This document shows, piece after piece, positions 41,377 through 50,520 of a stretch of 64,000 nt of DNA (position 1 is its first letter; each line of letters starts with the position of its first letter). The notes under the pieces were generated by a model. It saw nothing but the letters and a program-made list of their open reading frames with translations. It searched no databases and was not told the origin of the DNA. The stretch lies in assembly GCA_016286165.1 (NCBI GenBank), contig JAEESE010000013.1:1-64000 (forward strand). The letters are read 5' to 3'. Made by a program: the position numbers and the translations under genes. Source of the DNA: Bacteroidaceae bacterium. GTDB lineage: Bacteria > Bacteroidota > Bacteroidia > Bacteroidales > Bacteroidaceae.

Positions 41377-42600
41377 ATGAGAAGAGTAGTAATAACTGGC
41401 ATGGGCATTTGGTCGTGCATCGGACAGAACCTTGACGAGGTTACGACATCGTTGCGTATCGGACGTTCAGGCGTAGGCGTTGAAGCAGAACGTATAGGCT
41501 ACGGCTACCAAAGCTCGCTTACAGGTATCGTACCTCGCCCCGAACTTAAAAAGTTGTTGCACAGGCGTCTGCGCGCCGGTTTGCCTGAAGAGGGCGAATA
41601 TGCTTTCATGGCAACACGCGAAGCGTTTGAGAACGCCGGCATCGACGAAGATTATCTTTTGGCTAACGAGGTGGGCGTCATCTTTGGCAACGATTCATCG
41701 GCACAGCCCGTCATCGAAAGTGCCAATATCATGGCAGAAAAACACGACTCGCAGTTGCTCGGTTCCGGCCTCATCTTCCAGTCGATGAACTCGACTGTGA
41801 ACATGAACCTCTCAACCATCTTCCACTTGCGCGGCGTAAACTTCACCGTCAGTGCAGCCTGCGCCAGCGGTAGCCACAGCATTGGACTTGCCTACATGCT
41901 CATCAAACAGGGCCTGCAGGACGTGGTCCTGGCCGGCGGCGCGCAGGAGACGAACTACTATTCCATGGCTTCGTTTGATGCGCTTGGCACCTTCTCGAAG
42001 CGTATGGACGAACCAACGAAAGCCAGTCGTCCCTTCGATGCGACTCGAGACGGTCTTATACCCAGCGGCGGCGCTGCCGCCCTTGTCCTGGAGGACTATG
42101 ACCACGCCGTGGCTCGCGGAGCAACCATTCTGGCAGAGGTCTGCGGCTATGGTTTCTCCTCGAACGGAGGCGGTATATCCCAACCTTCCGACGATGGCAG
42201 CATGATTGCCATGCAACGGGCCATGGCCGATGCCGGCGTGACTGCCGACGACATCGACTACGTGAACGCTCACGCCACCTCGACCCCCCAAGGTGATATG
42301 TTTGAGGCCATTGCCCTGACACGACTCTTTGAAGGGCGCAAGGCATGGATCAGTTCCACCAAGTCCATGACAGGGCACGAGTGCTGGATGGCCGGAGCCA
42401 GCGAAGCCGTCTATTGCATCCTAATGATGCAGAACCGCTTCGTCGCCCCCAATATCAATCTCGAAACCCCCGATGAGCACGCCGCCACCCTTCGTCTGGC
42501 CCGTACAACCGTCGAGGACATCGACCTCAATGTCATACTCTCTAACAGTTTCGGCTTTGGAGGTACCAACTCGGCGTTGGTGCTGAAAGCTGTGAAATAA
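41377..42600 (+). CDS. Beta-ketoacyl-ACP synthase (KS 1)
   Basis: Condensing enzyme of the FabF fold, 407 residues. All catalytic residues are present: C162 in SAACASGSHS, H299 in VNAHATSTP and H334 in TKSMTGHECW. The ATG at 41377 is preferred to the TTG four codons upstream because it starts the first beta strand (MRRVVITGMGIWSC). As a complete KS it can act alone, for example in priming or as a FabB/F-type extender. In aryl polyene systems several KS genes share priming and extension; the exact role here is not readable from sequence. Confidence 0.92.
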   Translation: MRRVVITGMGIWSCIGQNLDEVTTSLRIGRSGVGVEAERIGYGYQSSLTGIVPRPELKKLLHRRLRAGLPEEGEYAFMATREAFENAGIDEDYLLANEVGVIFGNDSSAQPVIESANIMAEKHDSQLLGSGLIFQSMNSTVNMNLSTIFHLRGVNFTVSAACASGSHSIGLAYMLIKQGLQDVVLAGGAQETNYYSMASFDALGTFSKRMDEPTKASRPFDATRDGLIPSGGAAALVLEDYDHAVARGATILAEVCGYGFSSNGGGISQPSDDGSMIAMQRAMADAGVTADDIDYVNAHATSTPQGDMFEAIALTRLFEGRKAWISSTKSMTGHECWMAGASEAVYCILMMQNRFVAPNINLETPDEHAATLRLARTTVEDIDLNVILSNSFGFGGTNSALVLKAVK

Positions 42601-42613
42601 GGAATACCCTGTA

Positions 42614-43174
42614 ATGAGAATAGCTATTCTATATTTGTTCCTGCTTTCCTGTAGCTTTACACTTCAGGCCAAGCCTGATGTTTTTGGCATTGTCAAGCTT
42701 GATTCAGGCTTGGTAACTCCGATATTTCAGAAGGGAGAAATCTCGGATGTCTGTTTCAATTATGAACGAGCCAAGAGCAATGGTATGCCTGTACTCGAAT
42801 ATCTGGCAACCAAGGGTGAAAAGGAAGTCGCTGATTGGCCGGGCTTATTAGATGAATCCATACCTTTTTTCATTGACTCTTGGAATGAAAGGAACAAGAA
42901 AGGATTGCAAATCATCAGGACGTCAGAAGCTAAGTATAGATTAGAGGTAGTAGTAGATGATGTTTACATCAATCGGAGCAGTGGTGCCGAACTGTCAGGA
43001 ACTGTCTATTTGGTTGAAAAGGAAAGCGGTAGGCGAATTGGCAAGTTTAAGGTCTTAGGTTTGAAGAGTATTGAGAGTTTTTCTTTTACAGAAGCCCGCA
43101 GACTTAAGGATACCTATGAAGTGTTAGCAAAACTTCTCTTAGGAGAAGCGAGAAAAAACAAGAAGCATGTTTAA
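42614..43174 (+). CDS. Exported protein A of a paralogous pair, unknown function
   Basis: A 186-residue exported protein with signal peptide MRIAILYLFLLSCSFTLQA. No known family recognised. It shares with the next gene product the block WNERNKKGLQI and a similar layout (a conserved N-terminal strand VCFNYERA, central Trp-Asn motif, then beta strands, C-terminal Lys-rich helix). Base composition is more AT-rich than its neighbours. Placed between a KS and an ACP gene, so a role in envelope handling of the product is possible. Confidence 0.7.
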   Translation: MRIAILYLFLLSCSFTLQAKPDVFGIVKLDSGLVTPIFQKGEISDVCFNYERAKSNGMPVLEYLATKGEKEVADWPGLLDESIPFFIDSWNERNKKGLQIIRTSEAKYRLEVVVDDVYINRSSGAELSGTVYLVEKESGRRIGKFKVLGLKSIESFSFTEARRLKDTYEVLAKLLLGEARKNKKHV

Positions 43175-43192
43175 CCCCAAACCAATACAACA

Positions 43193-43759
43193 ATGAAACG
43201 AACACTTTTGACAGCAATCATGGCCATCGTGACCATCGTGGCATTTGGCAAGGCCAGTGACAAGCAGATGCAGCTGACCAAGGCTGACGGCGTAGCTAAT
43301 GTCTTTGACGCTTCAAAGACGGCCAACGTGAAGTTTGTCTATGCAGACGATTGCGTAGCTTCCTACCAAGGTGTCTCTAAGATGCCATATGAGGAGTATG
43401 TACGCATGAACGCCGAATGGGAAGAGGAACACACGTACGGCGAGAGCGGTTTCACAGAGGAATGGAACAAGCGCAATAAGAAGGGCATGAAGATTGTAGA
43501 GGGCGATGCCGACTTCCAGATAGTCGTTACCATTCATGAGATTAAGGAGATGGCGGCCATGCAAGCATGGTGGGAGATAGTCAAGGCCGATGTGAAGATT
43601 GTTGACAGCAGCAATGCCTCTCACGTTGAGTACAATGTTAACGAATATTTTGAGGTGGCCGGCGGCTTCGCTGCCATGAGACTGCGCAATCGTATCAAGG
43701 CTACCTTTGAAGGCCTGGCCGAGTCCATGATCCTGATTGCCAAGAAAGCGAACAAGTAA
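43193..43759 (+). CDS. Exported protein B of a paralogous pair, unknown function
   Basis: A 188-residue exported protein (signal peptide MKRTLLTAIMAIVTIVAFGKA). It is a diverged paralogue of the product at 42614: both have a strand VKFVYAD / VCFNYE, the block WNKRNKKGMKIV, a beta-rich middle (FQIVVTIHEI here, YRLEVVVDDV there) and a helical, Lys-rich C-terminus. Function unknown. It starts 18 nt after its paralogue and lies 31 nt before the ACP gene. Confidence 0.72.
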   Translation: MKRTLLTAIMAIVTIVAFGKASDKQMQLTKADGVANVFDASKTANVKFVYADDCVASYQGVSKMPYEEYVRMNAEWEEEHTYGESGFTEEWNKRNKKGMKIVEGDADFQIVVTIHEIKEMAAMQAWWEIVKADVKIVDSSNASHVEYNVNEYFEVAGGFAAMRLRNRIKATFEGLAESMILIAKKANK

Positions 43760-43790
43760 TATAGTTTAATGTATAAAGAACGCATTTACA

Positions 43791-44033
43791 ATGACAAGAC
43801 AAGAAATTGAAGAGAAGGTGAGGAACTTCCTCATTGAAGATCTTGAGATTGAAGAAGAAACCATTGCTCCTGAGGCACGCCTGAAAGAAGACATGGGCAT
43901 TGACAGCCTGGACTTTGTGGATATCGTGGTCATCGTGGAGAAAAATTTTGGCTTCAAGATCAAGCCCGAGGAGATGGCTGGTGTAGATACCTTTACCAAG
44001 TTCTGTGATTATATTGAATCCAAGTTAGGATAA
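43791..44033 (+). CDS. Acyl carrier protein 1
   Basis: An 80-residue, acidic carrier protein. The phosphopantetheine site is GIDSLDFVDIV with S39. Helix pattern and length match type II ACPs. It carries the growing acyl or polyene chain. The stop codon TAA is immediately followed by the GTG start of the acyltransferase, indicating translational coupling. Confidence 0.93.
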   Translation: MTRQEIEEKVRNFLIEDLEIEEETIAPEARLKEDMGIDSLDFVDIVVIVEKNFGFKIKPEEMAGVDTFTKFCDYIESKLG

Positions 44034-44915
44034 GTGGAAGGCGACAAGGAGTGGATAGGAACGACGTATGGTAACGGATGGATGCATCGGCATCTCATCC
44101 TTTTGCTGCGTTATATAGATGTACGTGTGCTCTACGTCTTCAGCTATCTCTTTGTCATTCCTGTTTGCCTAATATTGAACGCCAGCAGAAAGACCGCATA
44201 TCACTATTTTCACCGAATACTTGGAATGGGCAAGTGCCGCTCTGCTTGGCTTACATACGTGAATCATTGTAGGTTTGCCGAGGTGGTCATCGACAAGTTC
44301 GCTATGTTTGCCGGTCGTCGGTTTAAGGTTGAAGTGGTTGGCTTAGAACACTTTAATGCTTTAGCTGCCGGCAATGAGGGCTTCATCCATCTGAGCTCGC
44401 ACATCGGCAACTACGAGATAGCCGGATACACGCTTTGCTCAGAGAAGAAGACCATCAATCCAGTAGTGTATTCCGGCGAGAAAGCATCCGTGATGGCCAA
44501 TCGCAACAATATGTTCCTAAAGACCAACATCCGTATGATTCTCATGCGCGCCGACATGGGCCATCTGTTCGAAATAGACCGTGCATTGTCGGAGGGGGAG
44601 ATAGTCAGTTTCCCGACCGACAGGTCCAATGGCTCGTCCAAGGTCATTGAGCACACTTTTTTAGGCAGAACGGCTTGCTTTCCACAAGGTCCTTTCAGCG
44701 TGGCCACCATGCGTGGGCTCAATGTGCTAGCGGTCAATGTCATGAAAGAGCGATGGACAAGCTATCACATCTATGTCACACCGTTGGACTATGACCGCTC
44801 CTTGCCCCGGAAACAGCAGATAGCCCATTTGGCCGATGCATACGTAAACGAACTTGAATTGCGCGTTAAGCAGTATCCCACTCAATGGTATAACTTCTTT
44901 GAATTTTGGAAATGA
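44034..44915 (+). CDS. LpxL/HtrB-type acyltransferase
   Basis: Inner membrane acyltransferase of 293 residues. It starts with GTG directly after the ACP stop; the N-terminal EWIGTTYGNGWMHRHLILLLRYIDVRVLYVFSYLFVI includes the W-x-G-x-T and membrane helix usual in this family. The catalytic HX4(D/E) motif appears in LSSHIGNYEIAG. Members move acyl chains from ACP onto a lipid or glycolipid; in this setting the polyene or an accompanying fatty acid would be transferred to the membrane anchor (the ApeD-type role). It overlaps the next gene by an ATGA. Confidence 0.85.
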   Translation: MEGDKEWIGTTYGNGWMHRHLILLLRYIDVRVLYVFSYLFVIPVCLILNASRKTAYHYFHRILGMGKCRSAWLTYVNHCRFAEVVIDKFAMFAGRRFKVEVVGLEHFNALAAGNEGFIHLSSHIGNYEIAGYTLCSEKKTINPVVYSGEKASVMANRNNMFLKTNIRMILMRADMGHLFEIDRALSEGEIVSFPTDRSNGSSKVIEHTFLGRTACFPQGPFSVATMRGLNVLAVNVMKERWTSYHIYVTPLDYDRSLPRKQQIAHLADAYVNELELRVKQYPTQWYNFFEFWK

Positions 44916-45379
44916 TGGAAGCCACCGACATTAGCGAAACCTTTTTGCGCAGTATAGATGTTCATAACATCTTGCCCCAGCAGGAGCCTTTCGTCATGAT
45001 AGGCTCGCTGACTCATTTTGAGATGAATACCACAACCACTGAGACCGAGATAAAGGCGACGAATATCTTTGTGGATCATGGAAAGTTCTCTGCCTCCGGA
45101 GTGATGGAGAACATCGCTCAGACTTGTGCTGCGCGTGAGGGCTTTTATAATAAGTACATCTTGCATAAGGACGTACAAATGGGCTACATCGGGGCTATCC
45201 GCGATTGCCAGATACAGGCTCTCCCTCCTGTGGGCGCAACCATCACCACGCGGATCGATATCCTTGAAGAGGTGTTCGGCATGACTTTGGCCCGTGCCAT
45301 GGTAACCTACATGCAAGGCGATGACAGGATTGTGGTGGCCACGGCAGAAATGAAGCTGGCCGTCAGGGAGAACGGATGA
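44912..45379 (+). CDS. Hotdog-fold 3-hydroxyacyl-ACP dehydratase 1
   Basis: A 155-residue hotdog protein. It has ILPQQEPFVMIG (FabZ-like LPHR region), FVDHGKFSASGVMENIAQTCAAR with His56 in the loop and Glu66 in the central helix: the His and Glu/Asp pair expected for dehydration of 3-hydroxyacyl-ACP. In aryl polyene systems two such subunits (ApeI and ApeP) form the dehydratase; this and the protein at 51586 could be the partners. It starts in an ATGA overlap with the acyltransferase. Confidence 0.82.
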   Translation: MMEATDISETFLRSIDVHNILPQQEPFVMIGSLTHFEMNTTTTETEIKATNIFVDHGKFSASGVMENIAQTCAAREGFYNKYILHKDVQMGYIGAIRDCQIQALPPVGATITTRIDILEEVFGMTLARAMVTYMQGDDRIVVATAEMKLAVRENG

Positions 45380-45413
45380 AGCTGGCGGGTTATTCAAGAA
45401 AAAGATTACAATT

Positions 45414-45848
45414 ATGTTGACTGTAGAAAAGGCGTTTGACATAAGATTCAGCGAAATAGACATGATGCAGGTGGTGTGGCATGGCACATATCCCGTGTAT
45501 TTGGAGGATGCCCGTGAAGCATTTGGCAACAAGTACGGGCTGTCATATCAGCGCTATATGGTGGAGAGTACGTTTGCTCCTATCGTGGAAATGAAACTGA
45601 ACTACAAGCGTCCTTTGAAGTATGGCATGAAGCCTGTCGTAAAGATTACCTATCATCCGACAGAGAGCGCGAAGATTGTTTTCGACTACGAGATACGCGA
45701 CAGTCTGACTGGCGAGGTATGCCTGACAGCTCACACTGTCCAGGTGTTCATGGACAAGCAGTACCAACTGCTTTGGGAGAATCCACCCTTCTATGAAGCA
45801 TGGAAGCATAAAATGGTTGAACTTTACCCACAATTAATGGCTGACTAA
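45414..45848 (+). CDS. 4HBT/YbgC-type acyl thioesterase
   Basis: A 144-residue hotdog thioesterase with FSEIDMMQVVWHGTYPVYLEDAREAF: the catalytic Asp (D16) and downstream His (H23) are at the positions known in 4-hydroxybenzoyl-CoA thioesterases and YbgC. It may release aberrant or finished chains from ACP, or hydrolyse aryl thioesters. Aryl polyene clusters carry a similar protein. Only one base separates it from the next KS gene. Confidence 0.85.
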   Translation: MLTVEKAFDIRFSEIDMMQVVWHGTYPVYLEDAREAFGNKYGLSYQRYMVESTFAPIVEMKLNYKRPLKYGMKPVVKITYHPTESAKIVFDYEIRDSLTGEVCLTAHTVQVFMDKQYQLLWENPPFYEAWKHKMVELYPQLMAD

Positions 45849-45849
45849 G

Positions 45850-47580
45850 ATGTATTTCCTTGCTGACAATATCATCTCCCCACTCGGGAACACGACCGAA
45901 CAGAACTACCGGGCTGTTGAAGCTGGGCGTTCAGCGCTGCGGCATTATCCGGCGGCGGATGCCGCTGTGCTTGGCGGTTGTCCTGCCGAAACCTTCCCAA
46001 AGGATAATGTCAGCTCGGAGCCTTACGTGGCAGCACGGTTCTCTGCCGAGCAGTTTCATGACATCGAAATAAACGGCTTGACTCGTTTTGAAGCCCTTGC
46101 TGCACGCTCTGCTCGGCAAGCCATTGATCAGGCTGGTATAGATGTGTCAGCACCGAACGTTGTATTTGTTCTCAGCACGACGAAGGCCAATATTGACAAC
46201 CTCCGCACTGGAGAAGAGCCCGACGAGACTTTCATCCCAAGCGTAGCTGCCGAACATATCGCAACGTATTTAGGTTTTACGACCAAGCCCTTGGTGGTAT
46301 GCAATGCTTGCATCTCAGGTGTAGCAGCCATTATCACCACAAAACGCCTGCTTGACGCAGGCTTCTTTGACCATGCTGTTGTTTGCGGTGCCGATGTGCT
46401 AGGTCGGTTCTTTCTATCTGGTTTCCAGTCGCTCAAGGCCCTTTCGCCTGACGAATGTCGGCCTTTTGACATAGAACGCATTGGACTGAACCTTGGCGAA
46501 GCGGCTGCCACAATCGTGTTCTCTACATCACGTTCAAGGTTTAGAGTTGAATGCGGCGCTATCCGCAATGATGCGTTTCATATTAGTTCGCCTTCAAAGA
46601 ATGGAGAAGGGGCTTACCTCGCCCTGCAAGCAATCCAGGCAGAGACATTCCATGATGACCTGAGCTTCATCAATGCCCATGGTACAGCCACAATGTTCAA
46701 CGATCAAATGGAAGCTGTTGCCATATCACGTGCCGGATTGAGCGATGTTCCGGTGAATGGACTGAAGGGATTTTTCGGGCACACTATGGGTGCCGCAGGC
46801 ATCCTGGAGACCATCATGTCGAAAGAGGCCTTAGACCACGGCCAGATATTGGCAACCCGTGGTTTCGAGGAGACTGGAACTTCGGTCACCTTGAACTTGG
46901 CAAGTGTTAACAGAACTGCTTCAAACAAGCGTTTCATAAAGATGATTTCAGGCTTTGGAGGCGGTAATGCAGCTGTCCTTGTCCACAGAGAAGACGAGGA
47001 AGGCATTTCCTTCGCCAAGATTGACCATTCCGAATGTAAAATCAACACGCTTCACCATATAATCGTAAATAGCCATACGGTAACACTCGACCAGGAGCCG
47101 ATTACTTGCCATGATTGTGGACAAAACCTTTTGGTAGAGCTATATAAACAGAATATCAGGGACTACCCCAAATTCTATAAAATGGATCCTCTGTGCCGTC
47201 TCGGCCTTGTTGCCTCTGACCTGCTGCTTCAAGCTGAGTCAGACATACCCCAAGCGGTCATCATATTCAACCATTCATCGTCCTCACAGGCAGACCGAAG
47301 TTTTTGGGCTACAGTCAGCGACCCCAACGAATCGTTCCCCAGTCCGGCTCATTTCGTCTATACACTCCCCAATATCGTCGCGGGCGAGATTGCGATGCGT
47401 CACGGCATTCATGGCGAGACATCCTTCTATATACTGCCAGACCGCGATGAACATTTCATTAACAAGATTGTCAACTCCATTTGCAGGGAAAAGGATTTTG
47501 TGAATGCCCTAGTAGGTTGGATTGACTATCCTGACGACGAACACTATCTTGCCGACCTGAGCTATATAAACAAAGCGTGA
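45850..47580 (+). CDS. Ketosynthase with an extra C-terminal partial KS-like domain (KS 2)
   Basis: A 576-residue protein. Residues 1-385 are a complete FabF-type KS with C154 (CNACISGVAA), H277 (NAHGTATM) and H311 (GFFGHTMGAAG). Residues about 395-576 are an added region with KMDPLCRLGLVASDLLL and PAHFVYTLPNIVAGEIAMRHGIHGE, which recalls the N-terminal half of a second ketosynthase (the ketoacyl-synt_2 type); its catalytic Cys is not present. The addition may serve as a chain-length or dimerisation module. The stop overlaps a GTG that opens a longer frame for the next ACP. Confidence 0.87.
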   Translation: MYFLADNIISPLGNTTEQNYRAVEAGRSALRHYPAADAAVLGGCPAETFPKDNVSSEPYVAARFSAEQFHDIEINGLTRFEALAARSARQAIDQAGIDVSAPNVVFVLSTTKANIDNLRTGEEPDETFIPSVAAEHIATYLGFTTKPLVVCNACISGVAAIITTKRLLDAGFFDHAVVCGADVLGRFFLSGFQSLKALSPDECRPFDIERIGLNLGEAAATIVFSTSRSRFRVECGAIRNDAFHISSPSKNGEGAYLALQAIQAETFHDDLSFINAHGTATMFNDQMEAVAISRAGLSDVPVNGLKGFFGHTMGAAGILETIMSKEALDHGQILATRGFEETGTSVTLNLASVNRTASNKRFIKMISGFGGGNAAVLVHREDEEGISFAKIDHSECKINTLHHIIVNSHTVTLDQEPITCHDCGQNLLVELYKQNIRDYPKFYKMDPLCRLGLVASDLLLQAESDIPQAVIIFNHSSSSQADRSFWATVSDPNESFPSPAHFVYTLPNIVAGEIAMRHGIHGETSFYILPDRDEHFINKIVNSICREKDFVNALVGWIDYPDDEHYLADLSYINKA

Positions 47581-47612
47581 TTAATAGTAAACATAATCAA
47601 TACATTAAAGCA

Positions 47613-47870
47613 ATGGAAGAATTAATCAAGGAAATTAAGACAAACATTATTGAAGTGCTCAATCTTGAAGACATGACGCCGGAAGACATCGAGAACGATG
47701 CTCCTTTGTTCGGCGAGGGCCTCGGCCTTGACAGCATCGATGTTCTGGAACTCATTGTCATGATGGAAAAGGAGTATGGCATCAAACTTAAGAATCCTGC
47801 CGAAGGCAAAGAAATCTTCAAGAGCATCAATGTGATGGCGCAATATATCAGCGATCATCGCACCAAATAA
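47613..47870 (+). CDS. Acyl carrier protein 2
   Basis: An 85-residue ACP with LGLDSIDVLELIVMMEKEYG; the phosphopantetheine Ser is S41. Start set at the ATG at 47613 (MEELIKEIKT); the frame opens upstream at a GTG overlapping the KS 2 stop, but the extra 12 residues are not ACP-like. It lies between the two fused KS genes. Confidence 0.92.
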   Translation: MEELIKEIKTNIIEVLNLEDMTPEDIENDAPLFGEGLGLDSIDVLELIVMMEKEYGIKLKNPAEGKEIFKSINVMAQYISDHRTK

Positions 47871-47904
47871 ATCATGTAGTCTCTAACGTCAAATTGTACT
47901 TTAC

Positions 47905-50154
47905 ATGGGAGAACCAATCCTGGTTACAGGAATGGGCATCGTGTCGGCCATAGGCCTTGACTGTGCCGAAACGCTTCAATCCCTCCGAGCTGGCAAGACC
48001 GGCATCGGAGCACTGCGCTATCTTAAGACCATACATCAAGAGTTTCCCGTTGGAGAGGTTCAGCTGTCCACTAATGAGATGGCCCAGCGTTTGAACATCC
48101 CAGACTGTCAGCCCAGAACGAGGACCTCCTTGATGGGTATGATGGCACTCGACCAGGCTTTGCGACACGCTCAACTCTCTGATGCAGACAGGAGCAAGGC
48201 CATTTTCGTTTCCGGAACGACCGTCGGAGGTATGGACATGAGCGAGCAGTTCTACATGGACTTTCTCCACAATGACCTTCACAACGATTATATCTCGCAA
48301 CACGATTGCGGTGCCTGCACCGAAAGTATTGCCGACCACTTCGGCCCATTTGCCTCCGTCTCCACACTGTCCACGGCCTGTTCTTCCGCCGCCAATGCCA
48401 TCATCAATGGTGCCAATGCCATCCGCGAAGGCTCCTGCGAGATTGCTGTGGTAGGCGGTAGCGAGTGTTTAACTAAGATACATCTCAATGGCTTCAACTC
48501 ACTTATGATTCTTGACCAAAACCAGTGCCGTCCATTCGATGAGATGCGTGCAGGCCTGAATCTGGGTGAGGGTGCAGCTTTCTTGGTGATTGAGAGTGAA
48601 GCATCCGCCTTACGCCGCGGCGTGTCTCCTGTCGCAGTCCTCGAAGGCTATGGCAACGCGTGCGATGCCTATCATCAGACAGCATCATCTCCCGATGGAG
48701 AAGGAGCATTTCTCTCAATGAAACAGGCTTTGGCTGATGCAGGATTGACACCCGCAGATATTGACTATGTGAATGCCCACGGCACAGGGACGCTCAACAA
48801 CGATGTAAGTGAGAGCCAGGCTATGTTCCGTCTGTTCGGTCCGAAAGTTCCCCCTGTCAGCAGTACGAAATCATTTACTGGTCACACCACCAGCGCTTCG
48901 GGCAGTATCGAAGCCGTCATCTGCATCCTGGCACTTCAAGAGCAGTTCCTACCATTAAATCTCGGATGGAAGCATCAAATGCCCGATGGTATCACTCCCG
49001 TCACAGACCAGCATCCTTCACGTCCTCTGAAGCACGTCCTGTGCAACAGTTTCGGTTTCGGCGGAAACGACAGCTCGTTGGTCTTTGGTCTGACAACTGA
49101 ACATTCCGTTGCACGAGGTTCTTCGTCGTTGGCTACAACCAAGTCACCTGTTTCAAAACCCCTCTTCATCACCTCAGCCGCTCAAATATCAATCCAGCGA
49201 GGTCTCAGCGAGGAGTGGATGGACTCCCCGATCCTCTATGATGAACCATATGTCCGTTCCCTCGATATCGATTATAAGCAGTGGTTGTCTCCAGCAGAGT
49301 CGCGTCGAATGGGAAAACTGTTGAAGCGTGCATTGGTCACGTCGCTGTCGGCTATGCAGCAGAGTGGAGTTGAGCACCCAGATGCTGTTATTACCGGCAC
49401 CGGACTCGGTTGCATGGAAAACACGGAAATTATGCTGATGCATCTTTGGGCAGAAGGTGAGCAGAACTGCAAGCCTACACCTTTCATGCAATCTACGCAC
49501 AACACCATCAGTTCGCTTGTGAGCATACACACGCACAGTCATGGTTATAATGCGACTTATGCCCACAAGGGAGCTTCGTTTGACTGTGCTCTCGAAGATG
49601 CATGGTTACAGATGCAGCTTGGTCGAATAAATGTCGCCCTTGTCGGTGGACAGGATGAGATGACTCCCAATTACTTTGGCATGCTCTGCAAAACTAGCAC
49701 CCTTGGCAATCCTTCTCAAATTGCAGGTGAAACAGCCGTCAGTTTGATGTTGAGTGCCGATTCTACACCCGACGCTATGTGCAAACTGACCTACTTCAAG
49801 CGTTGCTATTGCCCCACACCAAACTTCTTATCGCATATAGCAGCAGAGATAGGTAATGTGGATGCCGTGATGACCAGCGTGTCGGGCTCTGCGACCTTGT
49901 CGTCGGAATCGATTTTAGAAACATCGCGGCTTTTCCCCGATACTCCATTGATGCAGTTCAAAAACATCTTTGGCGAGAGCTTCACGGCTTATGGCTTAGG
50001 TGTTTATGCCACAGCTAACATCCTTCAAAAGCAACGATATCCCGAGACTATGTTAATCCCCGGTTTCAGGCATCCATCTGAATGCAGGCGCATATTAGTG
50101 CTCAACCAAGTTGGTGGCAAGGACTACACCTTCACACTATTAGAATCATTATAG
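47905..50154 (+). CDS. KS-CLF fusion protein (KS 3)
   Basis: A 749-residue protein joining two thiolase-fold halves. Residues 1-400 are an active KS with C159 (STACSSAANA), H292 (NAHGTGTLNN) and H327 (TKSFTGHTTSASG). Residues about 418-749 (FITSAAQISIQRGL onward) repeat the fold without the catalytic set: the segment ATYAHKGASFDCALEDAWL stands where the active Cys would be, and no NAHGT or GHT motif follows. This is the layout of a ketosynthase-chain length factor pair (ApeO-ApeC in aryl polyene systems, KS alpha/beta in aromatic PKS) in one chain. It would carry the main polyene extension. Confidence 0.88.
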   Translation: MGEPILVTGMGIVSAIGLDCAETLQSLRAGKTGIGALRYLKTIHQEFPVGEVQLSTNEMAQRLNIPDCQPRTRTSLMGMMALDQALRHAQLSDADRSKAIFVSGTTVGGMDMSEQFYMDFLHNDLHNDYISQHDCGACTESIADHFGPFASVSTLSTACSSAANAIINGANAIREGSCEIAVVGGSECLTKIHLNGFNSLMILDQNQCRPFDEMRAGLNLGEGAAFLVIESEASALRRGVSPVAVLEGYGNACDAYHQTASSPDGEGAFLSMKQALADAGLTPADIDYVNAHGTGTLNNDVSESQAMFRLFGPKVPPVSSTKSFTGHTTSASGSIEAVICILALQEQFLPLNLGWKHQMPDGITPVTDQHPSRPLKHVLCNSFGFGGNDSSLVFGLTTEHSVARGSSSLATTKSPVSKPLFITSAAQISIQRGLSEEWMDSPILYDEPYVRSLDIDYKQWLSPAESRRMGKLLKRALVTSLSAMQQSGVEHPDAVITGTGLGCMENTEIMLMHLWAEGEQNCKPTPFMQSTHNTISSLVSIHTHSHGYNATYAHKGASFDCALEDAWLQMQLGRINVALVGGQDEMTPNYFGMLCKTSTLGNPSQIAGETAVSLMLSADSTPDAMCKLTYFKRCYCPTPNFLSHIAAEIGNVDAVMTSVSGSATLSSESILETSRLFPDTPLMQFKNIFGESFTAYGLGVYATANILQKQRYPETMLIPGFRHPSECRRILVLNQVGGKDYTFTLLESL

Positions 50155-50157
50155 CGT

Positions 50158-50511
50158 ATGTGGCAGCTACTACTTTTGGCCGTTTTGCAAAGCGTATTGC
50201 TCTGTTCGGGACAAGTCTTTTTGAAGTTTGCCCTCAATGCGATGGGCAAGCCTGAATGGAGTTGGAGCTTTGTAATAGCCCAGCTTACCAACTGGTGGTT
50301 CTTAGCCACCGGAGTGTCGCTCATATCCTGCTCCATCTTATGGATGTATATCCTCAAGAAATATCCGTTCAGTATGGCTTATCCCCTTGCCAGCATGAGT
50401 TATGTCTTTGGTATGTTGGCTGCCATCTTCATCTTCCACGAAGAAGTGCCTCCTACCCGATGGTTGGGGGTTGTGCTCATCATGGGAGGGTGCTATTTCA
50501 TCGCTAAATAA
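50158..50511 (+). CDS. Small four-helix EamA/SMR-type membrane protein
   Basis: A 117-residue inner membrane protein with four hydrophobic helices (LLLLAVLQSVLLCSGQVFLKFAL, WFLATGVSLISCSILWMYIL, SMAYPLASMSYVFGMLAAIFIF, WLGVVLIMGGCYFIA). This is half of an EamA transporter, as in SMR or ArnE/F-type flippases. It might flip a lipid-linked intermediate. It starts 3 nt after the KS-CLF gene and 9 nt before the LolA-like gene. Confidence 0.83.
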   Translation: MWQLLLLAVLQSVLLCSGQVFLKFALNAMGKPEWSWSFVIAQLTNWWFLATGVSLISCSILWMYILKKYPFSMAYPLASMSYVFGMLAAIFIFHEEVPPTRWLGVVLIMGGCYFIAK

Positions 50512-50520
50512 AACAAAAAC

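Noticed and set aside
43791..44033. Housekeeping AcpP
   Set aside because: It is embedded in the polyene cluster and translationally coupled to an LpxL-type acyltransferase, and is not near fabF/fabD of the primary pathway.
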